Position numbers and translations under genes: made by a program
Part shown: positions 1 to 9,998 of the stretch, piece by piece
Layout of the letters: each line of letters opens with the position of its first letter
Numbering within the stretch: the stretch's first letter is position 1
The notes under the pieces: model-generated
What the model was told of the DNA's origin: nothing
Databases searched by the model: none
What the model saw: the letters and a program-made list of their open reading frames with translations, nothing else
From: Buchnera aphidicola (Ceratovacuna japonica)
GTDB taxonomy: Bacteria > Pseudomonadota > Gammaproteobacteria > Enterobacterales > Enterobacteriaceae
NCBI GenBank assembly: GCA_024349705.1
Contig: AP026065.1
Span: 350,726-414,725 of the forward strand
Length of the DNA: 64,000 bases
Direction: 5' to 3'

Positions 1-947
1 GTATTCGGAGTTTGCATCGGTTTGGTAGGCCTAGACGACCCCTAGCCGAAACAGTGCTCTACCCCCGCAGATGAATTACATGAGGCGCTACCTAAATAGC
101 TTTCGGGGAGAACCAGCTATCTCCCGGTTTGATTGGCCTTTCACCCCTAACCACAGATCATCCGCTAATTTTTCAACATTAGTCGGTTCGGTCCTCCAGT
201 TAGTTTTACCTAACCTTCAACCTGTCCATGGCTAGATCACCGGGTTTCGGGTCTGTATCCTGAAACTAAATAGCCATATTTAAGACTCGGTTTCCCTGCG
301 GCTCCCTTATTTAAGTTAACCTCGCTACAGAATACAAGTCGCTGACCCATTATACAAAAGGTACGCAGTCACCATTTAAAAAAATAATACAAAAAATTTA
401 TAAAAGGCTCCTACTGCTTGTACGTATATGGTTTCAGGATCTATTTCACTCCCCTTACCGGGGTTCTTTTCGCCTTTCCCTTACGGTACTTTGTTCACTA
501 TCGGTCAGTCAGTAGTATTTAGCCTTAGAGGATGGTCCCCCTATCTTCAAACAAGATTTCACGTGTCTCGTTCTACTTTTTGAGTAAATAATAATTATGA
601 TTTTTGTATACTGGGCTATCACCAATTATTACCAATTTTTCCAAATTGTTCTACTAATCTTAATTAATATTTTTTACTCTGGCTTTTCCCATTTCGCTCG
701 CCGCTACTTAGGGAATCTCAATTGATTTCTTTTCCTCAAGGTAATAAGATGTTTCAGTTCCCTTGGTTCGCTTTTTTAATCTATATATTCAATTAAAAAT
801 GATGATATTATTCATCAGGTTTCCCCATTCGGATATTACCGGTTACAAGCGCTTCTTATCAACTCACCGATACTTTTCGCAGATTAGCACGTCCTTCATC
901 GCCTCTGACTGCCAAGGCATTCACCATATACGCTTTAATGCTTAACC
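1..947 (-). rRNA. rrl: 23S ribosomal RNA, 5' third (partial, runs off the left edge)
   Basis: The complement matches the 5' end of enterobacterial 23S rRNA. It starts at 947 with GGTTAAG followed by the conserved 5' block near 895-940 and continues through the strongly conserved tracts at 60-300. About 947 of the usual 2,900 nt are present; the rest lies to the left. Two variable stretches, at about 375-415 (helix 25 area) and 585-680, are unusually A/T rich, while the conserved core keeps normal G+C. Upstream (higher coordinates) come a boxA site, tRNA-Glu and then aroE, so no 16S gene precedes it. A separated 23S of this kind is known in Buchnera. The exact mature 5' end was placed by similarity. 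Confidence 0.97.
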
Positions 948-1022
948 TTACAACCCACAAATGTTTTACTTATATTATTTTAATAAAAAATATAATTAAA
1001 AATTTTGTTTAATTCTGATTTT

Positions 1023-1032
1023 TTAAAGAGCA
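1023..1032 (-). promoter_or_regulatory. boxA-like rRNA antitermination site
   Basis: The minus strand reads TGCTCTTTAA between tRNA-Glu and the 23S gene. This matches the boxA core of E. coli rRNA leaders and spacers, which binds NusB and NusE (S10) in RNA and keeps polymerase from terminating in untranslated rRNA. It stands out in spacer DNA that is otherwise almost pure A/T, which suggests selection. The position, in the spacer just ahead of 23S, is the same as in E. coli rrn operons. Whether nusB survives elsewhere in this genome cannot be seen here. Confidence 0.75.
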
Positions 1033-1112
1033 TTATTATTAATTTAACTATATAAAATTAAATTAACAATAACATGAAAAGATAAAATAGTATAGTAAAA
1101 ATTAATAATTAT

Positions 1113-1185
1113 TGTCCCCTAGGGGATTTGAACCCCTGTTGCCGCCGTGAAAGGGCAGTGTCCTGGACCTCTAGACGAAGGGGAC
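1113..1185 (-). tRNA. tRNA-Glu (anticodon TTC)
   Basis: The minus strand folds as a cloverleaf with the acceptor pair GTCCCCT/AGGGGAC. The anticodon loop CTTTCAC carries TTC, and the T-loop is TTCAAAT. It is close to E. coli tRNA-Glu. The 3' CCA is not encoded. It lies directly upstream of 23S rRNA and is probably co-transcribed with it. Its wobble U would be a substrate for 2-thiolation by the IscS-TusBCD relay, whose genes are also in this window. Confidence 0.97.
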
Positions 1186-1300
1186 TAAAACATTAAAATT
1201 AAATTTTTTCAACAATAAAATTTTGTATACTACAAATATTAATACTACATAATGAAAAAAAAGAGTCAAGAAGTTTATTAAATTATTTTTATTAAAAAAA

Positions 1301-2158
1301 CTAATTTTTTTTATTTTTTAGCTTTTTTATGGTCTTTTCTACATCAGGAAATTTTTTATGCCATAAAAAACAAGAATGAGCGGCTTGGCTTACAAGCATA
1401 CCTATACCATCTTTTAGATAAAAGGCTCCATATTTTTTGCATAATTTTAAAAAAGGAGTATGTTCTCCATTTTTCTTAAAATATAAATCATAACAACGAA
1501 CATTTTTTGAAATAATACATTTAGGAATATCTGGAACTTTATTAAATATTCCACTAGAAGTAGCATTTATTATTAAATTAAAATTATATTTTATTATTTC
1601 ATTTTTATTTACACAAAATATGTTACCAAAATTACTAAATTTTTCTGATAAAATTTTTGATTTATAAAAAGTTCTATTATATATATATAATTTATTATTT
1701 TTAGAAATTAAATTAGGAACTATTCCATATGCAGCACCTCCTGAACCAATTATTAAAATATTATTATTTTTTTTCAAAAATTTTAACCTAATTAAATCAT
1801 CTAAAATTCCTATTCCATCAGTATTATCTCCAAGTAAAAATTTTTTTTTAACTTTTTTTAAAGTATTTACTGATTGAGAAATTTTCGCTCTTTTAGTCAA
1901 AAAATTTGTATATTTTATAACTTCTTTTTTGAACGGTGTTGTTACGTTTGCTCCTAAATTATACTTTTTTTTAAAAAACTTGTTTAAAAATTCTTTTAAA
2001 TCATTTTTAGGAGTTAATGTAGTATTATAAAAATATTTAATATTTATCTGTTTAGAAAAAATTTTATGAATTATTGGAGATAAAGAATGACTTACAGGAT
2101 TTCCAAAAAGAGAAAAAAAAATATTATTTGAACTAATCATTTCTAATATATTCTCCAT
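1301..2158 (-). CDS. aroE: Shikimate dehydrogenase AroE
   Basis: AroE reduces 3-dehydroshikimate to shikimate with NADPH in the chorismate pathway, in the cytosol. The 285-residue product has the N-terminal substrate signature FGNPVSHSLSP (about residues 18-28), the catalytic-Lys segment NVTTPFKKE, and a Rossmann-type glycine motif IIGSGGAAYG (about 136-145). It also has the C-terminal KDGIGMLVSQAAHSC segment. The start used overlaps the end of tsaC by 26 bp. A second ATG six codons in would give a length nearer the E. coli enzyme (272 residues). aroB and aroK are also in the window, so the pathway is probably kept for supplying aromatic amino acids to a host. Confidence 0.95.
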   Translation of the reverse strand: MENILEMISSNNIFFSLFGNPVSHSLSPIIHKIFSKQINIKYFYNTTLTPKNDLKEFLNKFFKKKYNLGANVTTPFKKEVIKYTNFLTKRAKISQSVNTLKKVKKKFLLGDNTDGIGILDDLIRLKFLKKNNNILIIGSGGAAYGIVPNLISKNNKLYIYNRTFYKSKILSEKFSNFGNIFCVNKNEIIKYNFNLIINATSSGIFNKVPDIPKCIISKNVRCYDLYFKKNGEHTPFLKLCKKYGAFYLKDGIGMLVSQAAHSCFLWHKKFPDVEKTIKKLKNKKN

Positions 2159-2702
2159 TTATAATATTTATTATTGTAGAAGGACTTTTTTTTAAATTTA
2201 CATAACCGTTCATAATACAAATTTTTTTTCCAAATTGACATAAAATCTCTTTTATATTTCTACAAGGTTTAAAACCACTTAAATTAGCACTAGTAGATAT
2301 TATAGCTTTACCAAAATTTTTACATAAACTTTTCACAAATTTATTTTTTGTTATTCTAACAGCAACAAATTTTGAGTTCCCTCTTATATATAATGAAACA
2401 TTTTTTTTAGCTGGATGTAAAAGAGTAAAGTTTCCAGGCCAAAGTTTATAAAATTTTCTAATATTTTTCTTTGGAACATTTTTTATAGATATATATTTTT
2501 TTATATATTTATAATCAGATGATATTATTATAAGACCTTTATCAACACTTCTATTTTTTATTTTTAACAAATTTATAATAGCTTTATCATTGTCAGGATC
2601 ACATCCAAGCCCAAATACTGACTCAGTGGGATATATAATTAATTTACCATTTTTTAAATTAATTACACACTTGTTAATATTTTTTTGACATTCAATATAC
2701 AT
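2133..2702 (-). CDS. tsaC: Threonylcarbamoyl-AMP synthase TsaC (YrdC/Sua5 family)
   Basis: TsaC makes threonylcarbamoyl-adenylate from Thr, bicarbonate and ATP, the first step of t6A37 formation on ANN-decoding tRNAs. The 189-residue protein shows the family motif YPTESVFGLGCDP near residues 24-36, a KxR-type basic segment KIKNRSVDKGLI, and the ISTSANLSG signature near 135-143. The length equals that of E. coli TsaC (190). It overlaps aroE and shares its direction, and it diverges from def across about 175 bp of A/T-rich spacer that must hold both promoters. Confidence 0.93.
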   Translation of the reverse strand: MYIECQKNINKCVINLKNGKLIIYPTESVFGLGCDPDNDKAIINLLKIKNRSVDKGLIIISSDYKYIKKYISIKNVPKKNIRKFYKLWPGNFTLLHPAKKNVSLYIRGNSKFVAVRITKNKFVKSLCKNFGKAIISTSANLSGFKPCRNIKEILCQFGKKICIMNGYVNLKKSPSTIINIINGEYIRND

Positions 2703-2877
2703 AAAAAATTATGTTTATATTAAATTAAAATATTATAAAAACATATATAATAATTTTATATTGATTTATTTTATTTAATTTAAGATAATAAAAATTATGT
2801 AAATAAAAAATAATATCATATAAAAAAATTATTTGAAATAAAAAGTATAATAAAAAACTATAAAAAACAAAAATATT

Positions 2878-3381
2878 ATGAAGATATTTAAAATATTGAA
2901 ATATCCTAATAAAAAATTAAGATATATTTCCAAACCTGTTATAAAAATAGATAAAAATATTCATAACATAATAGATAGAATGTTCAAAACTATGATATTA
3001 GAAAATGGAATAGGATTATCTGCTATACAAGTTGGGATACCATTACAAATAATTACAATATTAGATACAAAAAACATTAATAATAAAATTACTATAATAA
3101 ACCCTAAAATAATAAAAAAAAAAAAAAAAATATTAGAAAGTGAAGGATGTCTTTCATTTCCTAATCAGTATGCTTATGTTCCAAGATATAAATATTTAAA
3201 TATAAAAGCTTTAAATTATTTTGGAAAAAATATAGTAATAAATGCAAAATCTATTATGTCGATATGTATCCAACATGAGATTGATCACTTATTAGGAAAA
3301 CTTTTTATAGATTATCTTTCTGATTTAAAAAAAAATATTATAAAAAAAAAAATGAAAAAAATGTATAGAAAAATAAAATGA
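2878..3381 (+). CDS. def: Peptide deformylase
   Basis: Def removes the formyl group from nascent N-terminal Met using a metal ion. All three family motifs are present: GIGLSAIQVG (about 43-52), EGCLSFP (about 91-97, with the metal-binding Cys) and HEIDH (about 134-138, metal His pair and catalytic Glu). The length of 167 is typical. The stop overlaps the fmt start as ATGA, so the two are translationally coupled, matching their paired roles. A 17-base run of A (3114-3130) just before the second motif is in frame here, so slippage on it would damage the message. Confidence 0.97.
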   Translation: MKIFKILKYPNKKLRYISKPVIKIDKNIHNIIDRMFKTMILENGIGLSAIQVGIPLQIITILDTKNINNKITIINPKIIKKKKKILESEGCLSFPNQYAYVPRYKYLNIKALNYFGKNIVINAKSIMSICIQHEIDHLLGKLFIDYLSDLKKNIIKKKMKKMYRKIK

Positions 3382-4319
3382 AAAAAAAAAAAAAACTAAA
3401 AATAGTTTTCGCAGGAACAACTAATTTTTCTAAAAAACATTTAAAAGCTCTAATAAAATCTAATTATGAAATAGTGAAAGTAATAACAAAAAAAAAATTT
3501 TTTAAAAAAAAATATATATCTGAAGTAGAAAAAATTGCAAAAAAAAATTATATTTCAATAATATCAGAAAATAATTTAAATGACTTAAAAATAATAAAAG
3601 AAATAAAAAAAGAAAAACCAGATATAATGATAATAGTTGCATATGGTATTAAAATACCTAAACAAATAATAAAAATATTTCCATTAAAAGCAATAAATAT
3701 ACATCCATCTATTTTACCAAGGTGGAGAGGAGCCTCTCCTATACAAAGAGCAATATTAAATGGAGACAAAATAACTGGAGTTAGCACTATATTAATAAAT
3801 CAAAAAATTGATTCAGGAGATATATTAAATAAAAAAATATGCAAAATAGAAAAAAAAGATACGTTTTTAAGTTTATCTAAAAAATTATGTAATATTGGAA
3901 TAAAATCTATGTTTTTGACTTTAAAAAACATTAATATAAAAAAAATATATAAACAAAAAAATATAAAAAATAAAAATTTATATGCAACTAAAATAAACAA
4001 GTCAGAAACTAAATTAATATGGTCTAAAAAAGCAAAATATTTAGAAAGATCTATAAGAGCTTTTTTTCCAAAACCTGGAAGTTATTTTATATATAAAAAA
4101 AAAAGAGTTAAAGTTATTAAATCTGAAATATTATTTTCTAAAAAAAAATATTCATGTGGAAAAATATTAAAAATTTCAAAAAATGGAATATATATAGGAA
4201 CTAAAAAAAATTGTTTAATAATAAAAAAAATACAAATAGAAGGAAAAAAAATAATAAATTCTATAGAAATATATAATGGATATAAAAATTTTTTCAAATC
4301 TGGAAGTACTATCAAATAA
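3378..4319 (+). CDS. fmt: Methionyl-tRNA formyltransferase
   Basis: Fmt formylates initiator Met-tRNA with 10-formyl-THF. The 313-residue protein begins with a basic stretch, then IVFAGTTNFS, and has the catalytic-site segment NIHPSILPRWRGASPIQRAIL (key residues Asn, His and the RWRGASP turn) near 113-133, followed by a C-terminal tRNA-binding region with FPKPGSYF. The start codon is followed by 15 A, encoding five Lys in frame. The length matches E. coli (315). It is the last gene before a strong bidirectional hairpin at 4349-4380. Confidence 0.96.
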   Translation: MKKKKKLKIVFAGTTNFSKKHLKALIKSNYEIVKVITKKKFFKKKYISEVEKIAKKNYISIISENNLNDLKIIKEIKKEKPDIMIIVAYGIKIPKQIIKIFPLKAINIHPSILPRWRGASPIQRAILNGDKITGVSTILINQKIDSGDILNKKICKIEKKDTFLSLSKKLCNIGIKSMFLTLKNINIKKIYKQKNIKNKNLYATKINKSETKLIWSKKAKYLERSIRAFFPKPGSYFIYKKKRVKVIKSEILFSKKKYSCGKILKISKNGIYIGTKKNCLIIKKIQIEGKKIINSIEIYNGYKNFFKSGSTIK

Positions 4320-4348
4320 AAAATAAATTTTATAGAAAAAATTTATAT

Positions 4349-4389
4349 AAATAATAGTTATAAAAAAATAACTATTATTTATATTTTTT
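4349..4389. terminator. Intrinsic terminator between convergent fmt and rplQ
   Basis: A perfect 13-bp inverted repeat (4349-4361 with 4368-4380) encloses a six-A loop and is followed by a T-rich run on the plus strand. The stem is flanked by A/T on both sides and the neighbouring genes converge, so it can serve both the def-fmt transcript and the ribosomal-protein operon. Confidence 0.75.
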
Positions 4390-4413
4390 TATATATAAGA
4401 TATTTATACATTT

Positions 4414-4800
4414 TTATGATTTTTTTTTAATAACATTATTTTTTTTTCTGTCTACTAGCTCTATATAAGACATTAAAGAGTTATCACCTTTTCTAAATCC
4501 ACATTTTAAAATTCTAGTATATCCACCTTTTCTTTCAAAAAAAAATGGAGCTATATCAACAAAAAGTTTTTTAACAATATCCAAATTTCTTATTCTAGAG
4601 AAAACAATTCTTCTATTATGTACAGAATCTTTCTTAGAAATAGTAATTATCCTTTCTGAAAATCTTCTTAACTCTTTAGCTTTTGCAAGAGTAGTTTTAA
4701 TTCTTTCATATTTAAATAAAGAACATATCATATTTCTAATCATAGATTTAAAATGACTTCTGGTTCTATTAAACTTTTTACCAGATTTTTTATGTCTCAT
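4414..4800 (-). CDS. rplQ: Ribosomal protein L17
   Basis: Large-subunit protein near the exit tunnel. The [12 protein letters not shown] start and the [16 protein letters not shown] block are diagnostic. I placed the start at the internal ATG at 4800, which matches E. coli (128 residues here, 127 there) and has GGAG eight bases upstream, not at the ATG five codons earlier. It is the last gene of the alpha operon, next to rpoA. Confidence 0.97.
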   Translation of the reverse strand: MRHKKSGKKFNRTRSHFKSMIRNMICSLFKYERIKTTLAKAKELRRFSERIITISKKDSVHNRRIVFSRIRNLDIVKKLFVDIAPFFFERKGGYTRILKCGFRKGDNSLMSYIELVDRKKNNVIKKKS

Positions 4801-4859
4801 AAAAAAATTCTCCAAAAAATATAATGTTTATAAAAAATTTAAAAATAATTATAAAAAAA

Positions 4860-5849
4860 TTATTCTAATAAATCTTTAGGAGGCCAATTTTTTAATTGTG
4901 TTCCTAAAAACAAATTTTTAGAAGAAAGAACATCTTTTATTTCAGTAAGAGATTTTTTTCCTAAATTAGGAGTTTTTAATAACTCTACTTCTGTTTTTTG
5001 TATTAAATCACCTATGTAATGTATAGACTCAGATTTTAAACAATTAGCTGATCTAACAGTTAATTCTAAATCATCTACAGGTCTTAACAATGCTGGATCA
5101 AATTTAGGTTTTTTTTCTTTAACTTTATCCTGCTTAAGATCTCTTAAATATATAAATGATTCTAATTGTTCGTATAAAATTGTAGAAGCATATCTTATTG
5201 CACTTTCTGGGTCTATTGTTCCATTAGTTTCTATAAATATAATTAATTTATCTAAATCAGTTCTTTGTTTAACTCTAGCTGACTCTACATTATAAGATAT
5301 ATGATTAATAGGACTATACCAAGCATCAAGTAAAATTCTTCCCAAAGAAGCATCTCTGTTTTCATCATTTACTCTAGAAGATGCCGGAGAATATCCTATA
5401 CCTTTTTCTACTTTCATTCTTATTTTAATAGATGAGTTTTTAGAAGTCAGACTACAAATAAAATGTTTTAATTTTGTTATTTCTATGTCTCCATTATGAG
5501 AAATGTCTGAAGCAATAACTTTACACTCTCCATGCTTTTCTATAGTAATAAATGAAAAATCTTTACTATGCATCTTTATTGGAAGATCTTTTATATTTAG
5601 TAATATATCTATTATATCTTCTTTCACACCATCTTTAGTACTATATTCATGTAAAATTCCTTCTATATACACTTCTGTAATTGCACATCCAGGAATAGAA
5701 GACAACAATATTCTTCTTAAAGCATTCCCCAAAGTATGACCAAATCCTCTTTCTAAAGGTTCTAAAGTTACTCTAGATTTATTAGAACTAATTTTTTTTA
5801 TATCAACTACTTTGGGTTTTAATAGTGTAGAGATAAAACTGTGATACAT
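4860..5849 (-). CDS. rpoA: RNA polymerase alpha subunit
   Basis: Alpha nucleates core polymerase assembly and contacts promoters and activators. The 329-residue length is identical to E. coli. The N-terminal dimerisation domain has [18 protein letters not shown] (about 31-48), and the C-terminal DNA-binding domain has [13 protein letters not shown] and [15 protein letters not shown] retained intact alphaCTD is worth noting given that few transcription factors are expected in such a genome. It sits in the standard order rpsK-rpsD-rpoA-rplQ. Confidence 0.98.
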   Translation of the reverse strand: MYHSFISTLLKPKVVDIKKISSNKSRVTLEPLERGFGHTLGNALRRILLSSIPGCAITEVYIEGILHEYSTKDGVKEDIIDILLNIKDLPIKMHSKDFSFITIEKHGECKVIASDISHNGDIEITKLKHFICSLTSKNSSIKIRMKVEKGIGYSPASSRVNDENRDASLGRILLDAWYSPINHISYNVESARVKQRTDLDKLIIFIETNGTIDPESAIRYASTILYEQLESFIYLRDLKQDKVKEKKPKFDPALLRPVDDLELTVRSANCLKSESIHYIGDLIQKTEVELLKTPNLGKKSLTEIKDVLSSKNLFLGTQLKNWPPKDLLE

Positions 5850-5879
5850 AATACCTCCATTATTAAATTAAAACAAATA

Positions 5880-6500
5880 TTATTTAGAATAAAATTCAAC
5901 TATAAGATGCTCATTAATATCAGAGGACAAATCATTTCTTTCAGGAATTTGTTTAAAAGTACCAACCATATTAGAAACATTTACATCTACCCACAAAAAT
6001 TTCTCGTATTGCTTAGAAATTTCTAAAGAAGCTTTTATTCTAGATTGTTTTTTAGCGCTTTTTTTTATTTCTATTACATCATTTATATTTACTTGATACG
6101 ATGGAATATTTACTATACTGTTATTAACTAAAATAGATTTATGATTAACTAACTGTCTAGATTCTGATCTAGTACTTCCAAAACCCATCCTATATACTAT
6201 ATTATCCAATCTTCTTTCTAATAATATCAATAAGTTTTCTCCAGTATTACCTTTTATTTTAGACGCTTTTTTATAATAATTTCTAAATTGTTTTTCTAAA
6301 ATTCCATATAATCTTTTTACTTTTTGCTTTTCTCTAAATTGTACACCATAATCTGAAATTCTATTTTTTTTAATACCATGCTGTCCTGGAAAACTAGAAA
6401 TTTTACATTTAGTATCTATAGATCTTAATCCTGATTTTAAAAATAAATCAGTTCCTTCTCTTCTGCTCAATCTTAATTTAGGTCCTAAATATTTTGCCAT
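5880..6500 (-). CDS. rpsD: Ribosomal protein S4
   Basis: Primary 16S-binding protein of the 30S body. The [19 protein letters not shown] start, the [12 protein letters not shown] segment and the S4-type RNA-binding domain ([20 protein letters not shown]) are clear. The length of 206 equals E. coli. In E. coli S4 represses translation of the alpha operon; whether its mRNA target survives here was not established. Confidence 0.98.
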   Translation of the reverse strand: MAKYLGPKLRLSRREGTDLFLKSGLRSIDTKCKISSFPGQHGIKKNRISDYGVQFREKQKVKRLYGILEKQFRNYYKKASKIKGNTGENLLILLERRLDNIVYRMGFGSTRSESRQLVNHKSILVNNSIVNIPSYQVNINDVIEIKKSAKKQSRIKASLEISKQYEKFLWVDVNVSNMVGTFKQIPERNDLSSDINEHLIVEFYSK

Positions 6501-6522
6501 TTGTTTTTCCTAATGATAAAGT

Positions 6523-6912
6523 TTATACTCTTCTTTTTTTTGGAGGTCTACATCCATTATGAGGTATAGGAGTTACATCAATAATATTTGTTATATTAAA
6601 TCCTATAGAATTAAAAGCTCTTATTGCTGACTCTCTTCCAGGACCTGGACCTTTTACCATAATTTCTAAATTTTTTATATTATAAGGCTTTACTAATTCC
6701 GCACATTTTTCAGCTGCTATTTGAGCTGCAAATGGAGTAGATTTTCTAGATCCTCTAAAACCAGATCCTCCAGCTGTAGCCCATCCTAATGTATTTCCTT
6801 TTTTATCTGTAATAGAAACAATAGTGTTATTGAAAGAAGCATGAATATGAGCTATTCCATCTGTAACATATTTTTTAATCTTTTTTTTATATTTTGTTGA
6901 ACTTTTTTTCAT
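6523..6912 (-). CDS. rpsK: Ribosomal protein S11
   Basis: 30S platform protein at the E site and Shine-Dalgarno helix. The [15 protein letters not shown] segment, the [20 protein letters not shown] block and the C-terminal [13 protein letters not shown] are diagnostic. I chose the ATG at 6912, which gives 129 residues exactly as in E. coli; a TTG two codons upstream is in frame but unnecessary. Confidence 0.97.
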   Translation of the reverse strand: MKKSSTKYKKKIKKYVTDGIAHIHASFNNTIVSITDKKGNTLGWATAGGSGFRGSRKSTPFAAQIAAEKCAELVKPYNIKNLEIMVKGPGPGRESAIRAFNSIGFNITNIIDVTPIPHNGCRPPKKRRV

Positions 6913-6940
6913 TTTCAATACTCATTTTTAATATAATAAA

Positions 6941-7297
6941 TTATTTTTTTAATATTTTTCTAGGTCCTTTTCTAGTTCTAGCGTTTGTTTTAGTTCTTTG
7001 TCCTCTTACTGGAAGTCCTTTTCTATGCCTTAAACCTCTATAACAACCTAAATCCATTAATCTTTTTATACACAATTTATTTTTTCTTCTTAGATCACCT
7101 TCTATTATAAATTTAGATACTTTTTCTCTTAGTAAATCTAATGTTTTATCATCTAATGAACCTATTTTTGAAAAATATGATATATTTAAATTTTTACAAA
7201 TATAATTGGCTCTAGATATTCCAATTCCATATATCATACTTAATGCTATATTTACATGTTTATTATTTTCTATGTTAATGCCTTGAATACGAATCAT
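6941..7297 (-). CDS. rpsM: Ribosomal protein S13
   Basis: 30S head protein forming intersubunit bridges. The family start [15 protein letters not shown] lies at 7297, giving 118 residues as in E. coli; the open frame extends 26 codons further up, but that part overlaps rpmJ and has no family similarity. The [20 protein letters not shown] tail is diagnostic. Confidence 0.97.
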   Translation of the reverse strand: MIRIQGINIENNKHVNIALSMIYGIGISRANYICKNLNISYFSKIGSLDDKTLDLLREKVSKFIIEGDLRRKNKLCIKRLMDLGCYRGLRHRKGLPVRGQRTKTNARTRKGPRKILKK

Positions 7298-7343
7298 ATT
7301 TAATCTAGTTCCTAATTTTAAAAAATTAAAAAAAAATAAAAAA

Positions 7344-7460
7344 TTAACCCTGTCTTTGTTTATGTTTTTTATCACTTTTACAAGTTACAATTATTACATT
7401 ATTTCTTTTTACTATTTTACATAATTTACACATCTTTTTAACTGAAGTTCTAACTTTCAT
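7344..7460 (-). CDS. rpmJ: Ribosomal protein L36
   Basis: A 38-residue zinc-ribbon protein of the large subunit, easily missed because of its size. Translation from the ATG at 7460 gives [17 protein letters not shown] at the start and [10 protein letters not shown] before a TAA at 7344. Cys11, Cys14, Cys27 and His33 supply the CCCH zinc set, so this is the zinc-binding type. It sits between secY and rpsM exactly as in E. coli. Confidence 0.96.
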   Translation of the reverse strand: MKVRTSVKKMCKLCKIVKRNNVIIVTCKSDKKHKQRQG

Positions 7461-7474
7461 ATATAAACCTTTAA

Positions 7475-8830
7475 TTAAAAAAAATTATTTTTAACATTTT
7501 TATTATATTTCTTAAAATTTTTATAATACATATTTGAAACAATAATATTTTGCACTTGACTTATACAATCTATAATAACTACAACTACTATTAATAAAGA
7601 AGTTCCTCCAAAATACAAATTAGAATTTAAAAAATATTTTATAAATTCTGGAACCATACAAACAAAAGATATATATAAAGAACCTATAAAAGTCAATTTT
7701 GTGACAATATTACCAATATATTCAGAAGTTTTATTTCCTGGTCTAATTCCTTTTATAAAAGCTCCAGATTTTTTTAAATTTTCTGAAGTATCTTTAGAAT
7801 TAAATGTCAAATTAGTATAAAAAAAACAAAAAAATATAATTAAAAAAACATAACTAAATATATAAAAAAAGCTATTTGGTTGCAAGTACTGCAAGAAATT
7901 TTCAAGAAAATAACTTCTATGAAAACTAACTATCCAAGAAAAAATAGTATATGGAAGTACAACTATACTTGATGCAAATATAGCTGGTATTACGCCAACT
8001 ATGTTTACCTTTATAGGTAAATGACTTATATTATTAGAAGAATATGATCTTTTACTATTATTAGTGTTAGCATATTGAACATATATTTTATAATAACTTC
8101 TTTCTATAAAAGTGACAAAAAAAATTACTGAAAAAATAAAAAATATTAAAAACAAAAACATAAAATAACTAATATTGTCTAATCTAACTTTTTCTATTAT
8201 ACTAATAATAGAATGAGGAATACCAGATATTATTCCTAAAAATATTATTATTGATATTCCATTTCCGATACCATATTTAGTAATTAATTCTCCAAGCCAT
8301 ATTAAAAACATAGTTCCTGTAATTAAACTAAAAGTAGATAAAACATAAAAATATATTCCTGGGTTAATAACTAAATCTTTAAAAAAGTAAATATGAGGTA
8401 AACTTATAGATATGCAAATGGACTGAATAATAGATATAAGAAAAGATAAATATTTAGTATATTTATTAATTTGTCTTTTTCCAATTTCTCCATTTTTTTT
8501 CATATTTTTAAATTTAGAATTAACAAAAGTAAGAAGTTGAACAATTATAGATGAAGATATATATGGCATTATACCTAAAGAAAAAATAGATGCTTTACCA
8601 ATAGATCCCCCAGAAAATACATTTAACATATCTAATAAATTACTACTATTTTGATATAATATTTTTGATAATACTTCTACATTAATACCTGGGACTGGTA
8701 TTAAAGATCCTATTCTAAATACAATAACTGCTATTATTAAAAAAAAAATTCTGTTTTTTAATTCATTTTCACTTCTACAAAAATTTTTATTAGATAATTT
8801 TTTAATTTTATTATTTAATTTATTTAACAT
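7475..8830 (-). CDS. secY: Protein translocase subunit SecY
   Basis: Channel subunit of the Sec translocon in the inner membrane. The 451 residues contain about ten hydrophobic segments. Recognisable signatures are [10 protein letters not shown] in the first periplasmic region, [33 protein letters not shown] for the plug and TM2 area (key elements FSGG and GIMPYI), and the C-terminal cytoplasmic [12 protein letters not shown]. The E. coli length is 443. SecE and SecA would be elsewhere. Its place between rplO and rpmJ is the standard spc order. Confidence 0.97.
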   Translation of the reverse strand: MLNKLNNKIKKLSNKNFCRSENELKNRIFFLIIAVIVFRIGSLIPVPGINVEVLSKILYQNSSNLLDMLNVFSGGSIGKASIFSLGIMPYISSSIIVQLLTFVNSKFKNMKKNGEIGKRQINKYTKYLSFLISIIQSICISISLPHIYFFKDLVINPGIYFYVLSTFSLITGTMFLIWLGELITKYGIGNGISIIIFLGIISGIPHSIISIIEKVRLDNISYFMFLFLIFFIFSVIFFVTFIERSYYKIYVQYANTNNSKRSYSSNNISHLPIKVNIVGVIPAIFASSIVVLPYTIFSWIVSFHRSYFLENFLQYLQPNSFFYIFSYVFLIIFFCFFYTNLTFNSKDTSENLKKSGAFIKGIRPGNKTSEYIGNIVTKLTFIGSLYISFVCMVPEFIKYFLNSNLYFGGTSLLIVVVVIIDCISQVQNIIVSNMYYKNFKKYNKNVKNNFF

Positions 8831-8847
8831 AATATATATTATATTAC

Positions 8848-9285
8848 CTATTTTATTTCACCACCAAGATTTTTTATTATAGAGGATATTTTTTTTGTAG
8901 TTTTCAAGCCTTCAATAATAATCGACTTATTTATATTTATATCTCCTATGATCTTTACATGTTTTGTATTTTTTTTAACAATACCATTAATTTTTAACAA
9001 ATTTAAATTTATTACATCATATTTTTTTAATAAATCTTTTATTCTACAAAATTTTACTTCTTTAGTAAAAATATTTTTTTTAGATGTAAAACCAAATTTT
9101 GGCGATCTTTTATATAAAGGCGTTTGACCGCCTTCAAAACCTATCCTTATTGAAGATCCTTTTCTAGATTTTTGACCTTTATGGCCTCTTCCGCAAGTCT
9201 TTCCTAATCCAGAACCTATTCCTCTTCCACATCTTTTTTTTCTTTTTGATCTTTCCTGATATAATATTATATTTTTAAATAACAT
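8848..9285 (-). CDS. rplO: Ribosomal protein L15
   Basis: Late-assembly 50S protein. The Gly/Arg-rich N-terminal extension [24 protein letters not shown] (residues about 17-40) and the following [18 protein letters not shown] are diagnostic. Length 145 versus 144 in E. coli. It lies directly upstream of secY. Confidence 0.97.
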   Translation of the reverse strand: MLFKNIILYQERSKRKKRCGRGIGSGLGKTCGRGHKGQKSRKGSSIRIGFEGGQTPLYKRSPKFGFTSKKNIFTKEVKFCRIKDLLKKYDVINLNLLKINGIVKKNTKHVKIIGDININKSIIIEGLKTTKKISSIIKNLGGEIK

Positions 9286-9291
9286 AAAAAA

Positions 9292-9477
9292 TTATAATTC
9301 CTCTATTTTAAGCATATAACTTATTTTATTTATCATACCAGAAATAGAAAGATTATTATAAAATTTTTTACAACTTCCTATTTTTTTTAAACCAAGACAT
9401 AACAAAGTTAATTTATGTTTAGGTAGTATTCCTATAGAACTTCTAACTTGAGTAATTTTCAATTTTTTAAATTTCAT
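9292..9477 (-). CDS. rpmD: Ribosomal protein L30
   Basis: Small 50S protein of 61 residues (E. coli 59). The KITQVRSSIGILPKHKLTL core with the LGLKKIG helix identifies it. Spacing to rpsE and rplO is only a few bases. Confidence 0.94.
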   Translation of the reverse strand: MKFKKLKITQVRSSIGILPKHKLTLLCLGLKKIGSCKKFYNNLSISGMINKISYMLKIEEL

Positions 9478-9481
9478 ATTT

Positions 9482-9991
9482 TTAACTTCTTCTAAAAAAT
9501 ATATTTATTTTTTTATTTCTTTTTTTTGAAACTATCTCAGGAGATTGCATATTTTTTAAACCATTTATAGTAGCTCTAACTACATTTATAGGATTAGTTG
9601 ATCCATAAGTTTTAGCTAATACATTAAATACTCCTGATACTTCAAAAACAGCTCTCATAGCACCACCAGCAATTATTCCAGTACCATCAGAAGCTGGCTT
9701 CATAAAAATTGTAGAACTAGTAAAAGTTTCTTTTATAGAATATTGTAATGTATTTTTGTTTAAAAAAAAAGAAATCATATTTTTTCTAGCTTTTTCCATG
9801 GCTTTTTGTATAGCAGAAGGAACTTCTTTAGATTTTCCATAACCAAAACCTACTTTTCCATTTTTATTTCCTACTACGGTTAAAGCTGTAAAAGAAAAAA
9901 CTCTACCACCTTTAACAGTTTTAGAAACTCTATTAACTGAAATAAGCTTCTCTTGAAATTCATTAATTTTTTTATTATCTGTATATTTCAT
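9482..9991 (-). CDS. rpsE: Ribosomal protein S5
   Basis: 30S protein at the mRNA entry side, involved in accuracy. The N-terminal domain reads [19 protein letters not shown] and the C-terminal domain includes [17 protein letters not shown]. The KGGR turn that in E. coli carries spectinomycin-resistance changes is of wild type. Length 169 versus 167. Confidence 0.97.
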   Translation of the reverse strand: MKYTDNKKINEFQEKLISVNRVSKTVKGGRVFSFTALTVVGNKNGKVGFGYGKSKEVPSAIQKAMEKARKNMISFFLNKNTLQYSIKETFTSSTIFMKPASDGTGIIAGGAMRAVFEVSGVFNVLAKTYGSTNPINVVRATINGLKNMQSPEIVSKKRNKKINIFFRRS

Positions 9992-9998
9992 AAAATTC

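Noticed and set aside
763..945. A 60-codon open frame on the plus strand
   Set aside because: It lies antisense inside the conserved 5' end of 23S rRNA and has no protein similarity.
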